64,000 bases of DNA. Source: Streptomyces cathayae (GTDB lineage: Bacteria; Actinomycetota; Actinomycetes; Streptomycetales; Streptomycetaceae). The DNA is taken from assembly GCF_029760955.1 (NCBI RefSeq), contig NZ_CP121682.1:1364001-1428000 (forward strand). The letters are read 5' to 3'. Positions 50,636 through 59,658 of the stretch are shown in pieces (positions within the stretch are counted from its first letter, which is position 1; the number at the start of each line of letters is the position of its first letter). The notes under the pieces were generated by a model that was given only the letters and a program-made list of their open reading frames with translations, did no database searches and had not been told where the DNA came from. A program made the position numbers and the translations under genes.

Positions 50636-51906
50636 TCCTCGACCTGTTCGCCGGACCGGGCGGCTGGAGCCACGCCCTGACTGTGCTGGGTGCTCGGGAC
50701 GTCGGCCTGGAGTGGGACAAGTGGGCCTGCAAGACCCGTACTGCTGCTGGCCAGTTGACCATCCGGACGGACGTGGCCCTGTACCCGACGTGGCCGTGGG
50801 TCGGCCGAACGTGGGGGCTGATCGCGAGCCCGCCGTGCCAGGCATGGTCGATGGCCGGCAAGCGCCTGGGTCTGGTGGACCAGCCGCTGGTGCACCGAGC
50901 CGTCGCAGACCTGGCCGCCGGGCGGGACACCCGCGAGAAGCTGCTGGCCGCCTGCCGGGACGAACGCAGCATGCTGGCCGCCGAACCGATGCGCTACCTC
51001 CACGCCCTGAATGCGGTCGGCGAACCCGAGTGGGTCGCCATGGAGGAGGTCCCCGACGTCCTGCCCTTGTGGCGGCAGTACGCGGCAGTCCTGCGCCGTT
51101 GGGGCTTCTCCGTCTGGACGGGCATCCTCAACGCCGCCGACTACGGCGTCCCCCAGACGAGACGGCGGGCGATCCTCCTCGCTTCCCGTATCCGTACAGC
51201 CCAACCGCCCGCGCCCACCCACGCCCACGTCGCCGAACCCGATTCGCTGTTCGGTCCGGGCCGTGCCCGGTGGGTCAGCATGGCCGAGGCCCTCGGCTGG
51301 GGAGCCACCGACCGGCCCGTCCCCACCGTCTGCGCCGGCGGCGGACCGGGCGGAGGCCCCGAGCCCTTCCCCTCCGGCTCACGTCAGACCCTCGCCACCG
51401 CCCGGGAGCGAGGTCTATGGCGCCCACAGACGGTTCCCACGGAGGTGGTGCTCGAACCCCAGCCCCGCGGAGCGAGCTGGACCAAGCGGCACGGCACCCG
51501 TTCAGTCACCTCCGCAGGGAGCCCGGCGCCCACGTTCACCAGCAAGGCCACCCACTGGAAGTGGGCGCTGCGCAGCAACAGCCAGGCCAACGCCACCGTC
51601 CGGCCGCTGGACGAGCCCGCCGGGACCCTGTTCTTCGGGCACCGCGCGAACGAGTGCACCTGGGTCGCCGAACCCGTCAGCACCCCGCCCGAGGACGAGC
51701 CTCAGACGGCCCCGGAGCCGATCCGGATCACCGCCCAGGAGGCCGGCATCCTGCAGACCTTCCCCGCCGACTACCCCTGGCAGGGAAACAAGGGCCAGCA
51801 GTTCTCCCAGATCGGCAACGCCGTACCCCCACTGCTCGCCGCCCACCTCCTCGCCCCACACCTCCGCGTGCCCCTCAACCTCGACGACTTCACCCTCGCC
51901 GCCTGA
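50632..51906 (+). CDS. Cytosine-C5 DNA methyltransferase
   Basis: A 424-residue SAM-dependent enzyme. Motif I is LDLFAGPGG (residues 3-11), motif IV SPPCQAWS with the catalytic Cys near 69, motif VI EEVPDV, motif VIII PQTRRRAI and motif X QIGNAVPP near the end. All are intact, so it should make 5-methylcytosine. A long insertion between motifs VIII and X is probably the target-recognition region. The TTG start overlaps the PP-loop stop by 4 bp, and the stop overlaps the next ATG. No restriction partner is present, so it looks like an orphan protecting or marking the element. Confidence 0.9.
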   Translation: MILDLFAGPGGWSHALTVLGARDVGLEWDKWACKTRTAAGQLTIRTDVALYPTWPWVGRTWGLIASPPCQAWSMAGKRLGLVDQPLVHRAVADLAAGRDTREKLLAACRDERSMLAAEPMRYLHALNAVGEPEWVAMEEVPDVLPLWRQYAAVLRRWGFSVWTGILNAADYGVPQTRRRAILLASRIRTAQPPAPTHAHVAEPDSLFGPGRARWVSMAEALGWGATDRPVPTVCAGGGPGGGPEPFPSGSRQTLATARERGLWRPQTVPTEVVLEPQPRGASWTKRHGTRSVTSAGSPAPTFTSKATHWKWALRSNSQANATVRPLDEPAGTLFFGHRANECTWVAEPVSTPPEDEPQTAPEPIRITAQEAGILQTFPADYPWQGNKGQQFSQIGNAVPPLLAAHLLAPHLRVPLNLDDFTLAA

Positions 51907-53036
51907 TGCTCCCCGACCACGCCCCCGACGAGGACGACGGCCTCGACACGCCGCTTCCACCGCAGCCGGTGCACTACGCCGAACAGGCCCTCCTCGGCGC
52001 CCTCCTCCTGGAACCCCACCGCCTCGCCGACATCACCGGAGTCGGCCCCGACTCCTTCTCCCACCACGCTCACGGCGCCCTGTTCGCCGCGATCCGCTCC
52101 CTGCCAGCCCCCGACCCCGGCCGGCACGCCGAAGACGCCGGCTGGCTGACCGCGGTCCTGACCACCGCCCGCGAGCAGACCCGCGGACTGACCGCCTCCT
52201 ACCTGCACACGCTGGTCCAGATCTGCCCACGGCCCAAGCACGCGCCCGCCTACGCACGGATGGTCGAGACCGACCACGCCCGCCGTACCCTGCGCTTGCA
52301 TGCCCACCGCCTCCAGCAGACCGCGACAGACACCACGCTCCACCGGCCCGTCTCCGCGACCCTCGCCGAAGCCGATGCCCTCGCCCGCTGCACCGACGGC
52401 CTCGCGGCCCGCTTCCCCGCACACCCCGGTTCCCTACCCCGCACGCCGACACCACCGCCCAGCAACACACTCGGCGACCGCGACGAGGAAACGCTCGACG
52501 AAGAGCGGTCACTACTGGCGACCGCGACCGCACACCCCGCAGAAGCCGAGCAGATGCGCTGGCTGACCGCACAGGACCTCACCCACCCGCTCCACGCCGG
52601 CCTGTGGCAGTGCCTGACCGCCCTGACCCGACGCGGCGCTCCCGTCGACCCCGTCACCGTCCTGTGGGAGGCCCAGCACAAGCGCCTGCTCACCACAGAG
52701 ATCACCCCCCGGGACCTGCTCGACCTCCTCGACACACCACCCAGCGGATCGCCCCATTACTGGGGTGAACGCATCCTGAAGCGCGCCGTCCTCACGACCG
52801 CACATCGCATAGGCACACGCATCGCAGCGTTCACCGACGATCCGGCGACCACCCCGTACCAGCTCGTCGTCGGCAGCCGCCGTGCACTGGCGGATCTCGC
52901 CTCGCTGCGCACCCGCTGGGAACGGGCCAACCACCCCACGCCACCAACCGGTCCCGCCCACTCCCGAACCTCACCCCCGCCCCGGGCGGGCGCACCACCG
53001 GTAACAACCCCGCCCTCCCCTCGCATCTCCCGCTGA
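51906..53036 (+). CDS. Protein of two DnaB N-terminal domains without helicase core
   Basis: A 376-residue protein with two DnaB_N-like helical domains: VHYAEQALLGALLLEPHRLA to YARMVETDHARRTLRLHAHR, and EERSLLATATAHPAEAEQMR to SPHYWGERILKRAVLTTAHR. The RecA-like ATPase domain is absent and the end is Pro-rich. The N-domain normally binds primase and forms the DnaB collar. A free double copy could load, recruit or block host DnaB during conjugative or replicative DNA synthesis; that is inference. ATG 51906 overlaps the methyltransferase stop. Confidence 0.75.
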   Translation: MLPDHAPDEDDGLDTPLPPQPVHYAEQALLGALLLEPHRLADITGVGPDSFSHHAHGALFAAIRSLPAPDPGRHAEDAGWLTAVLTTAREQTRGLTASYLHTLVQICPRPKHAPAYARMVETDHARRTLRLHAHRLQQTATDTTLHRPVSATLAEADALARCTDGLAARFPAHPGSLPRTPTPPPSNTLGDRDEETLDEERSLLATATAHPAEAEQMRWLTAQDLTHPLHAGLWQCLTALTRRGAPVDPVTVLWEAQHKRLLTTEITPRDLLDLLDTPPSGSPHYWGERILKRAVLTTAHRIGTRIAAFTDDPATTPYQLVVGSRRALADLASLRTRWERANHPTPPTGPAHSRTSPPPRAGAPPVTTPPSPRISR

Positions 53037-53098
53037 CCTCTACCCGCCCAGGGCCAAGGCCCCATGGCCCGACCCCAGGCCGAATCGAGCAACTCGCC

Positions 53099-54463
53099 TT
53101 GACGACACCGTCCATCGACGCACACGTCCGCCTCGGCACCCACCCCTCCCATCGCAGCGCCGTCGTCGCCACCGTCTCCGGGACCGCACGACACATCGCC
53201 CACGCCCACCTGAGCGTCCGCGGCTTCGAGAGCGTGGACGAGCACACGCTGGTCATGGTCCGCATCGACCATGAGGAGCCCTACTGGGCGGAACGGGCCG
53301 CCCAGGCGCTCACCGCCGAAGGCATCAGCACCGAGATCGCGCCTGGCCTGCGCGAAGCCATTGACGAGGAGTGGACCTGGGCCGACTACCCCATGCCCTG
53401 GTGCACCCGCCAGGAGATCCGTGAGAGCTCAGACGAAGCCCAGAAGATCTACGACGACATCCGTCACGGTCGCCTCGTCATCCATGCCCACGCCGACGAC
53501 AGTGGGACCGTGGTCGCCGTCGGCTCCTACCGTGACGGCAGCAGCGTCGCCCTCCACGGCGAGAATCACCTGCGCACGATCACCGAGACCTTCGGCTCAC
53601 CCGCTGAGGCTCTCGCCGACTTCGAACGCCTCCACGGCGACACCATGCGCCCCGGGCCCGCGCCCATGACCGACGTCGAGCGCCAGGCCGCCGAAGCCCG
53701 CAGCACGCTGCACTCGCCAAGCCCACTGGAACCCGATCCCGCCACCCAGCGGACCGAGATGGTTCCCGCATACGCCGCCGACCCGGCGGACCACAATGCT
53801 GCCCTCGACGAGTTCGTCACCGAACACGACGACTGGGAGAAATGGCGCACCTGGTCGGACGGCACCACCCACCTCATCCACGAGTCACAGACCTTGCGGG
53901 CCGAACTCGTCCACGAAACGAATCCCCGCGAGACCGCCTGGACCTTCGCCGCCTACGAGACACCTGTCTCCGACCGCATGTGGCACCTCACCCTGACCGG
54001 CACCACCCCCGCCCCTCTGCTGAAGACCCTCCTGAGCAGGCTCGCGGAAGGCGACGCCTGGGAAACAGCCATCGGCAGCCCCACCACCGAGAAGACCGTC
54101 ACCGAAGCCACCCGCCCCCTCACCGACGCCGGCTGGAAGCACACCATCGAGGGCCGATGGATCCGCTGGGAGACCACCCCAGGCGACGCCGGCGTCCAGT
54201 TCGACGCCTTCGCCGCCCAGAACCCCAGCGCCCTGCCCACCTGGACGCTCTGGGCCGGCCCCAGCATCGACCGCCCCACCTGGGCCCTCCACGCCTCGCC
54301 CTACACACCCGCCCCGCTCCTGGCCAGCCTCACCGAGGATCTCGCCCACGGCACCGGCACCCGCATGAAGCCGGCAGCGCCCCACAGACCCGCACGACTC
54401 AAGACCACTCCCACCGGCCTCCCGCAGGCCACCAACCCACACGCCGCCAGCCGGAGCCTGTGA
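53099..54463 (+). CDS. Large DUF317 domain protein
   Basis: A 454-residue protein starting at TTG 53099. The N-terminal 200 residues are a separate acidic domain (ATVSGTARHIAHAHLSVRGF; EWTWADYPMPWCTRQEIRES). The C-terminal half holds two DUF317 units (WEKWRTWSDGTTHLIHES to MWHLTLTGTTPAPLLKTLLS; DAGWKHTIEGRWIRWETTPG to WALHASPYTPAPLLASLTED). It is the last gene of the rightward block and ends 38 bp before the CRISPR array. It is the only DUF317 member here with a long N-terminal extension. Confidence 0.75.
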   Translation: MTTPSIDAHVRLGTHPSHRSAVVATVSGTARHIAHAHLSVRGFESVDEHTLVMVRIDHEEPYWAERAAQALTAEGISTEIAPGLREAIDEEWTWADYPMPWCTRQEIRESSDEAQKIYDDIRHGRLVIHAHADDSGTVVAVGSYRDGSSVALHGENHLRTITETFGSPAEALADFERLHGDTMRPGPAPMTDVERQAAEARSTLHSPSPLEPDPATQRTEMVPAYAADPADHNAALDEFVTEHDDWEKWRTWSDGTTHLIHESQTLRAELVHETNPRETAWTFAAYETPVSDRMWHLTLTGTTPAPLLKTLLSRLAEGDAWETAIGSPTTEKTVTEATRPLTDAGWKHTIEGRWIRWETTPGDAGVQFDAFAAQNPSALPTWTLWAGPSIDRPTWALHASPYTPAPLLASLTEDLAHGTGTRMKPAAPHRPARLKTTPTGLPQATNPHAASRSL

Positions 54464-54501
54464 CGACCCAACTGAACCGCGCGGATGGACCGCTGCAGGT
54501 C

Positions 54502-55018
54502 CGGAACACCCCCGCATCGGCGGGGAGGACACGAGGGGGTGAATCGTGGCTGAGCGTCTCACCGGAACACCCCCTCGTTGGCGGGGAGGACGGTCCTCCG
54601 CTGACCCCTGGCCCCCTCTCACCCGGAACACCCCCGCGTCGGCGGGGAGGACGCCACCGCCTTCCGGGTCGCCGCCGTACTCTGCGGAACACCCCCGCGT
54701 CGGCGGGGAGGACGGCCGCGCTACCGGCCGGGGGCGTGGACGACGCGGAACACCCCCGCGTCGGCGGGGAGGACGCCTTGGCCGCGTCGTACATCTCCTC
54801 GCGTGCCGGAACACCCCCGCGTCGGCGGGGAGGACGCGACGGCCGGGGGTGGGCAGTGATTTTCGACCGGAACACCCCCGCGTCGGCGGGGAGGACTTCC
54901 GCAGGTCACGGCGCAACCGTTGGAGTGTGGGAACACCCCCGCGTCGGCGGGGAGGACCGCCATTCCTCCATCACCTGGTCCCGGGTCGCCGGAACACCCC
55001 CGCGTCGGCGGGGAGGAC
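54502..55018 (-). CRISPR. Type I-E CRISPR array, 9 repeats and 8 spacers
   Basis: Nine 29-base repeats start at 54502, 54563, 54624, 54685, 54746, 54807, 54868, 54929 and 54990, all exactly 61 bases apart, so every spacer is 32 bases. Read on the minus strand the repeat begins GTCCTCCCCGCCGACGCGG, the usual actinobacterial type I-E sequence with a hairpin core that Cas6e cuts. The repeats at 54502 and 54563 carry substitutions, marking that side as the old end. The leader is therefore on the right beside cas2, and the newest spacer is 54958-54989. No spacer was seen to match elsewhere in the window. Confidence 0.97.
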
Positions 55019-55075
55019 ACTTTGTGACCTGCGATTTAAGGAGGGCTTTGCTCAGACTTTACCTGAGGGGTGGCT
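55019..55075 (-). promoter_or_regulatory. CRISPR leader, overlapping the cas2 3' end
   Basis: Read on the minus strand toward the array, an AT-richer stretch (around TAAAGTCTGAGCAAAG) ends in CGCAGGTCACAAAGT against the first repeat, similar to leader ends of type I-E arrays. Only 17 bases separate the array from the cas2 stop, so leader function must reach into cas2. Confidence 0.6.
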
Positions 55076-55353
55076 GTCATGCGGATAAGGGTGAGGCCGT
55101 CGAAGTCGATGGGGACGCGGCGGCGGGTGCCTGCAGTGCGGATGGCATAACCCTGTTCTGTGGGAGCCGGGTGGACGAGGACGGCGGCACCGTTGCCAAC
55201 GGTTTCGGTGACGGCCTGCCAGAGTTGGTCGCGTACCCGGGCGGAGACGGTTCCCACAAAAATTCCGGGTACAACTTCGCTGGTCCACCGGCTCAGGGCG
55301 CCGCGTAGGTGGTCGGGGACCGCTGTCGTGGCGATCACCAGCATGGAGGGCAT
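55036..55353 (-). CDS. cas2: CRISPR adaptation protein Cas2 (type I-E)
   Basis: A 105-residue protein of the I-E Cas2 group. MLVIATTAVPDHLRGALSRW and PGIFVGTVSARVRDQLWQAV are the ferredoxin-like strands and helix of the family, followed by VPIDFDGLTLI. With Cas1 it forms the complex that inserts new spacers. The ATG at 55353 overlaps the cas1 stop by 3 bases. The short C-terminal tail (residues 95-105) coincides with the array leader. Confidence 0.9.
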   Translation of the reverse strand: MPSMLVIATTAVPDHLRGALSRWTSEVVPGIFVGTVSARVRDQLWQAVTETVGNGAAVLVHPAPTEQGYAIRTAGTRRRVPIDFDGLTLIRMTATPQVKSEQSPP

Positions 55354-56363
55354 CAGTCGCCCCCTGACGCGTAGTTGACGCCGGCTGGCAGGACGCCTGC
55401 CTTGGGGTCCCACAGGTGGACCATCTCGACATCACGTCGCTCGGAGCGGCTCTCGGTGTCGGCATCGGCTCCGGGGGCGTCTGTGCGCGCTGGTGTGAGA
55501 AGAGCCAGGACGTCCTGGACGATGCGGGGCAAGAGGCGCAGCAGCCGGAGGTCTTCGCGGAAGCGGCGTCGCGCTTCCTGCTCGGGGTTGGTCGACTGGT
55601 GGAGGGCGAAGGCGAGCGGCAGGGTGATTTCTGCCTTGTAGAGGTCGGCGATGTCGTAGACGAAGGCGTGCTGCGTGCCTGCGTGGACGAAGCCGAGAGC
55701 GGGTGAGACGCCGAGGGCCAGCAGCGCTGCGTGGACTATGCCGTACAGGCAGGTGTTGGCGGCGGACAGGGCGAGGTTGACGGGGTCCTGGGCGTGCCAC
55801 TGGTCGGGGTGGTAGTTGCGGCGGAAGCGACCGATGCCGTGCTGCTGGGCCAGGATCTTGTACAGGGCTTTCATGCGCTGGCCCTCCATGCCGCGCAGTT
55901 GGTCCAGGGTGACGGTCTGGGGGAGTTTGTCGTCCTGGAAGCGCATACCGTACATGCGGATGGCGACGTCGAGACGCCGGGCGGGGTCGGCCCAGGTAGC
56001 AACCTGCTGTTCCAGCCAGTTGGTGGTGAGGGAATCGGGCAGGACGGCCGCGTAGGCGCGTACGCCTCCCGCTCCGACGCAGACGACGCTGGTTCCGTGG
56101 CGGGCGAGGGTGGTCAGGGCCGGAGTGGTGATGGACACACCGGGGCCGAGCAGCAGGCAGGAAAGAGCGGCGGTGGGGATGTAGACCAGGTCGGTCCGGT
56201 GGTCCGGGGTCTGGATCTGTGCGCAGACACCGGTGTCGTCCTGGACGACACGGACCATGTCGAGGTACAAGAACGACAGGGAGTCGGCGACGCGGGGAAG
56301 CATGGCCAGTGTGGGGGCGGCAAGGCGTCGGCGCGCGTCACCGCCCTTCTTCGGCGCGCTCAC
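55353..56363 (-). CDS. cas1: CRISPR integrase Cas1 (type I-E)
   Basis: A 336-residue Cas1e. The N-terminal beta domain (SLSFLYLDMVRVVQDDTGVC) leads into the helical catalytic domain with NLALSAANTCLYGIVHAALL, the His in PALGFVHAGTQ and the Asp residues in FVYDIADLYKAEI. These correspond to the metal-binding residues of E. coli Cas1. GTG 56363 overlaps the cas6e stop by 4 bp. A Ser/Asp-rich region near residues 290-310 makes it a little longer than the usual 305 residues. Confidence 0.95.
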   Translation of the reverse strand: MSAPKKGGDARRRLAAPTLAMLPRVADSLSFLYLDMVRVVQDDTGVCAQIQTPDHRTDLVYIPTAALSCLLLGPGVSITTPALTTLARHGTSVVCVGAGGVRAYAAVLPDSLTTNWLEQQVATWADPARRLDVAIRMYGMRFQDDKLPQTVTLDQLRGMEGQRMKALYKILAQQHGIGRFRRNYHPDQWHAQDPVNLALSAANTCLYGIVHAALLALGVSPALGFVHAGTQHAFVYDIADLYKAEITLPLAFALHQSTNPEQEARRRFREDLRLLRLLPRIVQDVLALLTPARTDAPGADADTESRSERRDVEMVHLWDPKAGVLPAGVNYASGGD

Positions 56364-57010
56364 GGCACGTTTGCCGGGGCGAGGCTGAGGAGGCCGGCGC
56401 CGTAGGGTTTGCCGCGGCCGATGCCGTTCAGGATGGCTTGCGTCAGGGCTTCTGCGTCGGTGACCGTGGCGGTGCCGTCGTACCGCAGGAGGCTGTGCCG
56501 CATCGGCGCGGCTCTCTGATCTCGAGGGCGGGCGGGGGCCAGGTGGGTGGGTGTCAGGACGTGGAGGTGCAGCCCGGCGTCGGTGGCACGGCGGGACCAC
56601 CACTGGTCGGCGTCAACGCCGGAAAGGGGGACTATCCTGCCGCGCTTTTCCTTCTGGTCCAGTGGTAGGCGTTCGCGTTTTACGGGGTTGAGGACGATGC
56701 GGTAGCGGACGGTGAGTCCTTTACGCAGCGCGGCGAACATGGGGGCCAGGCTTTTGACCTCGGTGTGACCGTATCCGGGGGGAAGGAGCGCCGGGTCGAG
56801 GTGTGCGGACTGGACGAGGAGGGTGCTGGAGGTGTCGGTCTCCTCCAGCCGGTACAGCAGTCCGGCCTGGTGGCGCGGTGAGTCGCCCAGCCCGTCGGGG
56901 ACCATCCTCATCACGGTGCGGTGCATCTGGGTGGCATCACGCAGATCGCGGTGGACGGCGCGGTGGTGCGGGTTGAGGTGGATGCGTGCAATCACCGGGT
57001 GGTCGTTCAT
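56360..57010 (-). CDS. cas6e: crRNA-processing endonuclease Cas6e (CasE)
   Basis: A 216-residue RAMP nuclease that cuts pre-crRNA at the repeat hairpin and stays bound to the 3' stem in Cascade. QMHRTVMRMVPDG near residues 28-40 holds the catalytic His region. The C-terminal GIGRGKPYGAGLLSLAP is the family's Gly-rich loop. It overlaps cas5e and cas1 by 4 bp each, showing one coupled operon. Confidence 0.93.
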   Translation of the reverse strand: MNDHPVIARIHLNPHHRAVHRDLRDATQMHRTVMRMVPDGLGDSPRHQAGLLYRLEETDTSSTLLVQSAHLDPALLPPGYGHTEVKSLAPMFAALRKGLTVRYRIVLNPVKRERLPLDQKEKRGRIVPLSGVDADQWWSRRATDAGLHLHVLTPTHLAPARPRDQRAAPMRHSLLRYDGTATVTDAEALTQAILNGIGRGKPYGAGLLSLAPANVP

Positions 57011-57777
57011 GCGCTTTCCTCGGTCCGGGCGTAGTGAATCAGTCGCCGCAGCAGGGTGTGCTGAGGGCCGGTCAGGGCCCAGGGCAGGTACTCCGTTGTC
57101 CGGTACAGACGGCGCATACGGTGGGCGCGCCCGTGCTGGGAGAAACTGACCGGAGCATCGTTGATGTCAAGGGTGTCGGACCATGACGCGGACGCCCCGG
57201 ATGGTGGGTCTTCACGCAAGAAATCCACCGCGACGGTGTCGTTCTCAAGGTCAGCCGGGGTGCTGAGACTGAGCGGAACCCGGGTGCGCAGTTCCTCTTC
57301 CGGGTCTTCGACATAGCCGCGCAGGACGAACGGTTCATCCGGCACACAGGAGCGCCGGCCCAGATAGGGGGCCCAGTGTGGACGGCGCAGCGCGGCAGCC
57401 AGGCCGGTGAGGATCTGCTCCGGGCCGGAGACGGCGACGACGAAAACGGCGTCGGACAGGTAGTGGCGTCGGGTGATCACGGCGGCGCCCTTGTTGCTGC
57501 CGCCGCTGGTCGCGGCGGTGCGCGCCTTGGGCAGGCCGCCGCCGACGGTGTGGTAATCGACGGCCCGTGTCCCCTGGCGGTCGATGCGGACGGTGATCCG
57601 CAGGCTGTCGTAGCGGCCGAGTCGTCCGTCGTCGCGGCCGATTCCCTCCGCGGCAGCGAACAGGCCGATGAGCGCCGACCGGGTGGGAAACGACGCGGTG
57701 TCCCGTACGGCCGTGAACGCGGAGCGTTCCCCCCACGATTGCAGCGGTCCGGCCAGGCGCAGCACGAGTCCGCTCAC
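57007..57777 (-). CDS. cas5e: Cascade subunit Cas5e (CasD)
   Basis: A 256-residue RAMP protein that caps the 5' handle of the crRNA in Cascade. LVLRLAGPLQSWGERSAF at the start is the hallmark of Cas5e, followed by PTRSALIGLFAAAEGIGR. RRHYLSDAVFVVAVSG forms the later strand set. Start and stop overlap its neighbours by 4 bp. Confidence 0.95.
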   Translation of the reverse strand: MSGLVLRLAGPLQSWGERSAFTAVRDTASFPTRSALIGLFAAAEGIGRDDGRLGRYDSLRITVRIDRQGTRAVDYHTVGGGLPKARTAATSGGSNKGAAVITRRHYLSDAVFVVAVSGPEQILTGLAAALRRPHWAPYLGRRSCVPDEPFVLRGYVEDPEEELRTRVPLSLSTPADLENDTVAVDFLREDPPSGASASWSDTLDINDAPVSFSQHGRAHRMRRLYRTTEYLPWALTGPQHTLLRRLIHYARTEESA

Positions 57778-58901
57778 TGCTGTTCTCCGGACTGGGGAAG
57801 GGCGGCTTCCACGGCAGCCTCGATCAGCTCGTCGTAGGAGTCGTGCGCATCACCCAGGCCGGTGAGCTGCTCGTCGGGAGCGATGGTGGCATGGCCGTGG
57901 AATCGCCTGCTGCGGTTGCCGGTGAGGCGGTTGATTTCCTTCGTGTACGAGGCGAGGGCCAGGCGGGACTTCTGGGAGAAGCCTCCCAGCGGGTCGGCGG
58001 TCACCGGGGTCTCGAAGGCGGCGGCCAGGGAGAGCGGGCGGTGCTCGCGTACGGCGAGATAGGCCAGGTCGGGGAGAGTGTGCGGGGCGGTACTGTTGCG
58101 CTTGGCCTGGGGCAACGAGAGCAGGAAGTGCTCAGCGAAGGAACCCAGGACGGTTCGGGCGGCCTTGGCATCACCTTCCAGGTTCTTCACCAGGTCGGTG
58201 ATGTTGACGGTGGCGTAGCGGTAGAAGACGCCTGCGCTGAACTCTGCGGTGTCCAGGTGGCCGCTTCCTGTTTCGGCCTCGCCCAGCCAGTCGTCGACGG
58301 CGGTGAAGTAGTCGCGCTGCGGCTCTGCGGTGTGGGTGGTGAAGGCGTGGGCGACCTGGGCGGCGCCATCGACGTTGGCATCGGGCAGTTCCGCCAGCAT
58401 GCGTCCGAGCAGGCTGATGGAGGCGGTGCGCCGCTTGAGGATCTCCTCGATCCGGGCGGTGGGCAACAGCTGTCCCGGCTTCTTCGCGCCCTGTCCCTTC
58501 TCCAGCGCCTCGCGGTGTTCACCGCACACGGCGGCCAGTTCGTCGATGGCGGCTTCGGGCAGGAACAGCAGGACCGAGGTGTGCCCCTCCTTTTCCGTCC
58601 CGATGCCCTTCTTTCCCGCGCTGGCGGCGACCTGCGCCCCGGCGAACGCCGCCAGCTCCTCCGGCCATCCGGCCCGCTCCAGGGCCTGCTTCAGTTTGAC
58701 CGGCACCATGCGGGTGCGGGCGGCCTTCTCGCCGAGGTCCTGCTCGACACCGTGCCGGATGACCCGCTTCCAGGACTGGCTGGAGACCCGGATGCGGGGC
58801 GCGTTTCCGTAGCGCACCTGCTTGGGGGAACCGAGGTCGTCCCGGTTGAGGTTCGCGGCCGGCACCGACTGCAGGGCGCTCAGGTCCAGGTAGAGAGTCA
58901 T
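57774..58901 (-). CDS. cas7e: Cascade backbone subunit Cas7e (CasC/Cse4)
   Basis: A 375-residue RAMP protein; several copies form the crRNA-binding backbone of Cascade. It begins LDLSALQSVPAANLNRDDLG and includes RVSSQSWKRVIRHG, FSAGVFYRYATVNITDLVKN and ADPLGGFSQKSRLAL, all family blocks. It overlaps cse2 and cas5e by 4 bp. Length is normal for the family. Confidence 0.95.
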   Translation of the reverse strand: MTLYLDLSALQSVPAANLNRDDLGSPKQVRYGNAPRIRVSSQSWKRVIRHGVEQDLGEKAARTRMVPVKLKQALERAGWPEELAAFAGAQVAASAGKKGIGTEKEGHTSVLLFLPEAAIDELAAVCGEHREALEKGQGAKKPGQLLPTARIEEILKRRTASISLLGRMLAELPDANVDGAAQVAHAFTTHTAEPQRDYFTAVDDWLGEAETGSGHLDTAEFSAGVFYRYATVNITDLVKNLEGDAKAARTVLGSFAEHFLLSLPQAKRNSTAPHTLPDLAYLAVREHRPLSLAAAFETPVTADPLGGFSQKSRLALASYTKEINRLTGNRSRRFHGHATIAPDEQLTGLGDAHDSYDELIEAAVEAALPQSGEQQ

Positions 58902-59551
58902 CGCTCGTTCTCCTCGGTCGGCTCAGGGGTTTCGGGGTGGTCGGTGTCGTCGGGTGCGGGCTCGGCGGTGGTGGTACGGAAGTAGCTCTCGAGCCAGGCA
59001 GTGGCGATACGGTCGCGGTCGCGGTTCCACCAGGAGAGGTCCTCCAAGAGGACCGCCCAGTCCACGGCGACGCCACCGCTGAGCAGCTGCCGGGTCAGGG
59101 CAGGCAGCCCCGGGTGGATGGCATCGGTGGACTGCCGGGACATCAGATGCAAGGCGCTCTCGGCGGTGGCCGGTTTGAGGACGCCCTTCTTGACTGCCTG
59201 ACCGAGCGCGAAACCGAGGTTGGCACGCGCCCTCCGACCGCCGGCCCCACCGCTGCGTGCAGCATCGCTCGCCGGCATCTCTCGGGCGGTACGGGGGCGG
59301 GCGGCGATCAGCGCGGCGACCGCGTAGTGGGCTCGCCTGGTGTCGGAGTGCACGTCTTTGTTGGCGTCGGACATCCACGGCACGATGTAGCGGTGCAGGT
59401 AGTTGCACCGCTCGACCGGCAAGCCCAGCCCTCGGCGCAGTTCAGCCCTGGCCCGCTTGGACTCGCACAGGCCGTGGACATACACCACAAAGCGTTCGGA
59501 CGGTCGTGTCGGTTTCTCCGGCGGCGCGGACGCCGAGGCGGAAACAGTCAT
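58898..59551 (-). CDS. cse2: Cascade small subunit Cse2 (CasB)
   Basis: A 217-residue helical protein; two copies form the belly of Cascade and stabilise the displaced DNA strand. ARAELRRGLGLPVERCNYLH and RRARANLGFALGQAVKKGVL are typical helices. An acidic Asp/Glu/Pro tail (from about residue 195) is longer than in E. coli. ATG 59551 was chosen; 107 bp separate it from the cse1 stop. Confidence 0.9.
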   Translation of the reverse strand: MTVSASASAPPEKPTRPSERFVVYVHGLCESKRARAELRRGLGLPVERCNYLHRYIVPWMSDANKDVHSDTRRAHYAVAALIAARPRTAREMPASDAARSGGAGGRRARANLGFALGQAVKKGVLKPATAESALHLMSRQSTDAIHPGLPALTRQLLSGGVAVDWAVLLEDLSWWNRDRDRIATAWLESYFRTTTAEPAPDDTDHPETPEPTEENER

Positions 59552-59658
59552 GGCACATCCCTGGTAGGACGATGACGGAAACAAAGAAGAAGAAGGGGGA
59601 GGAAGGGCGATCGGATGAGTTCAATTAGCTCGGGGCCTGCTGAGCTGGATCGACTGGA

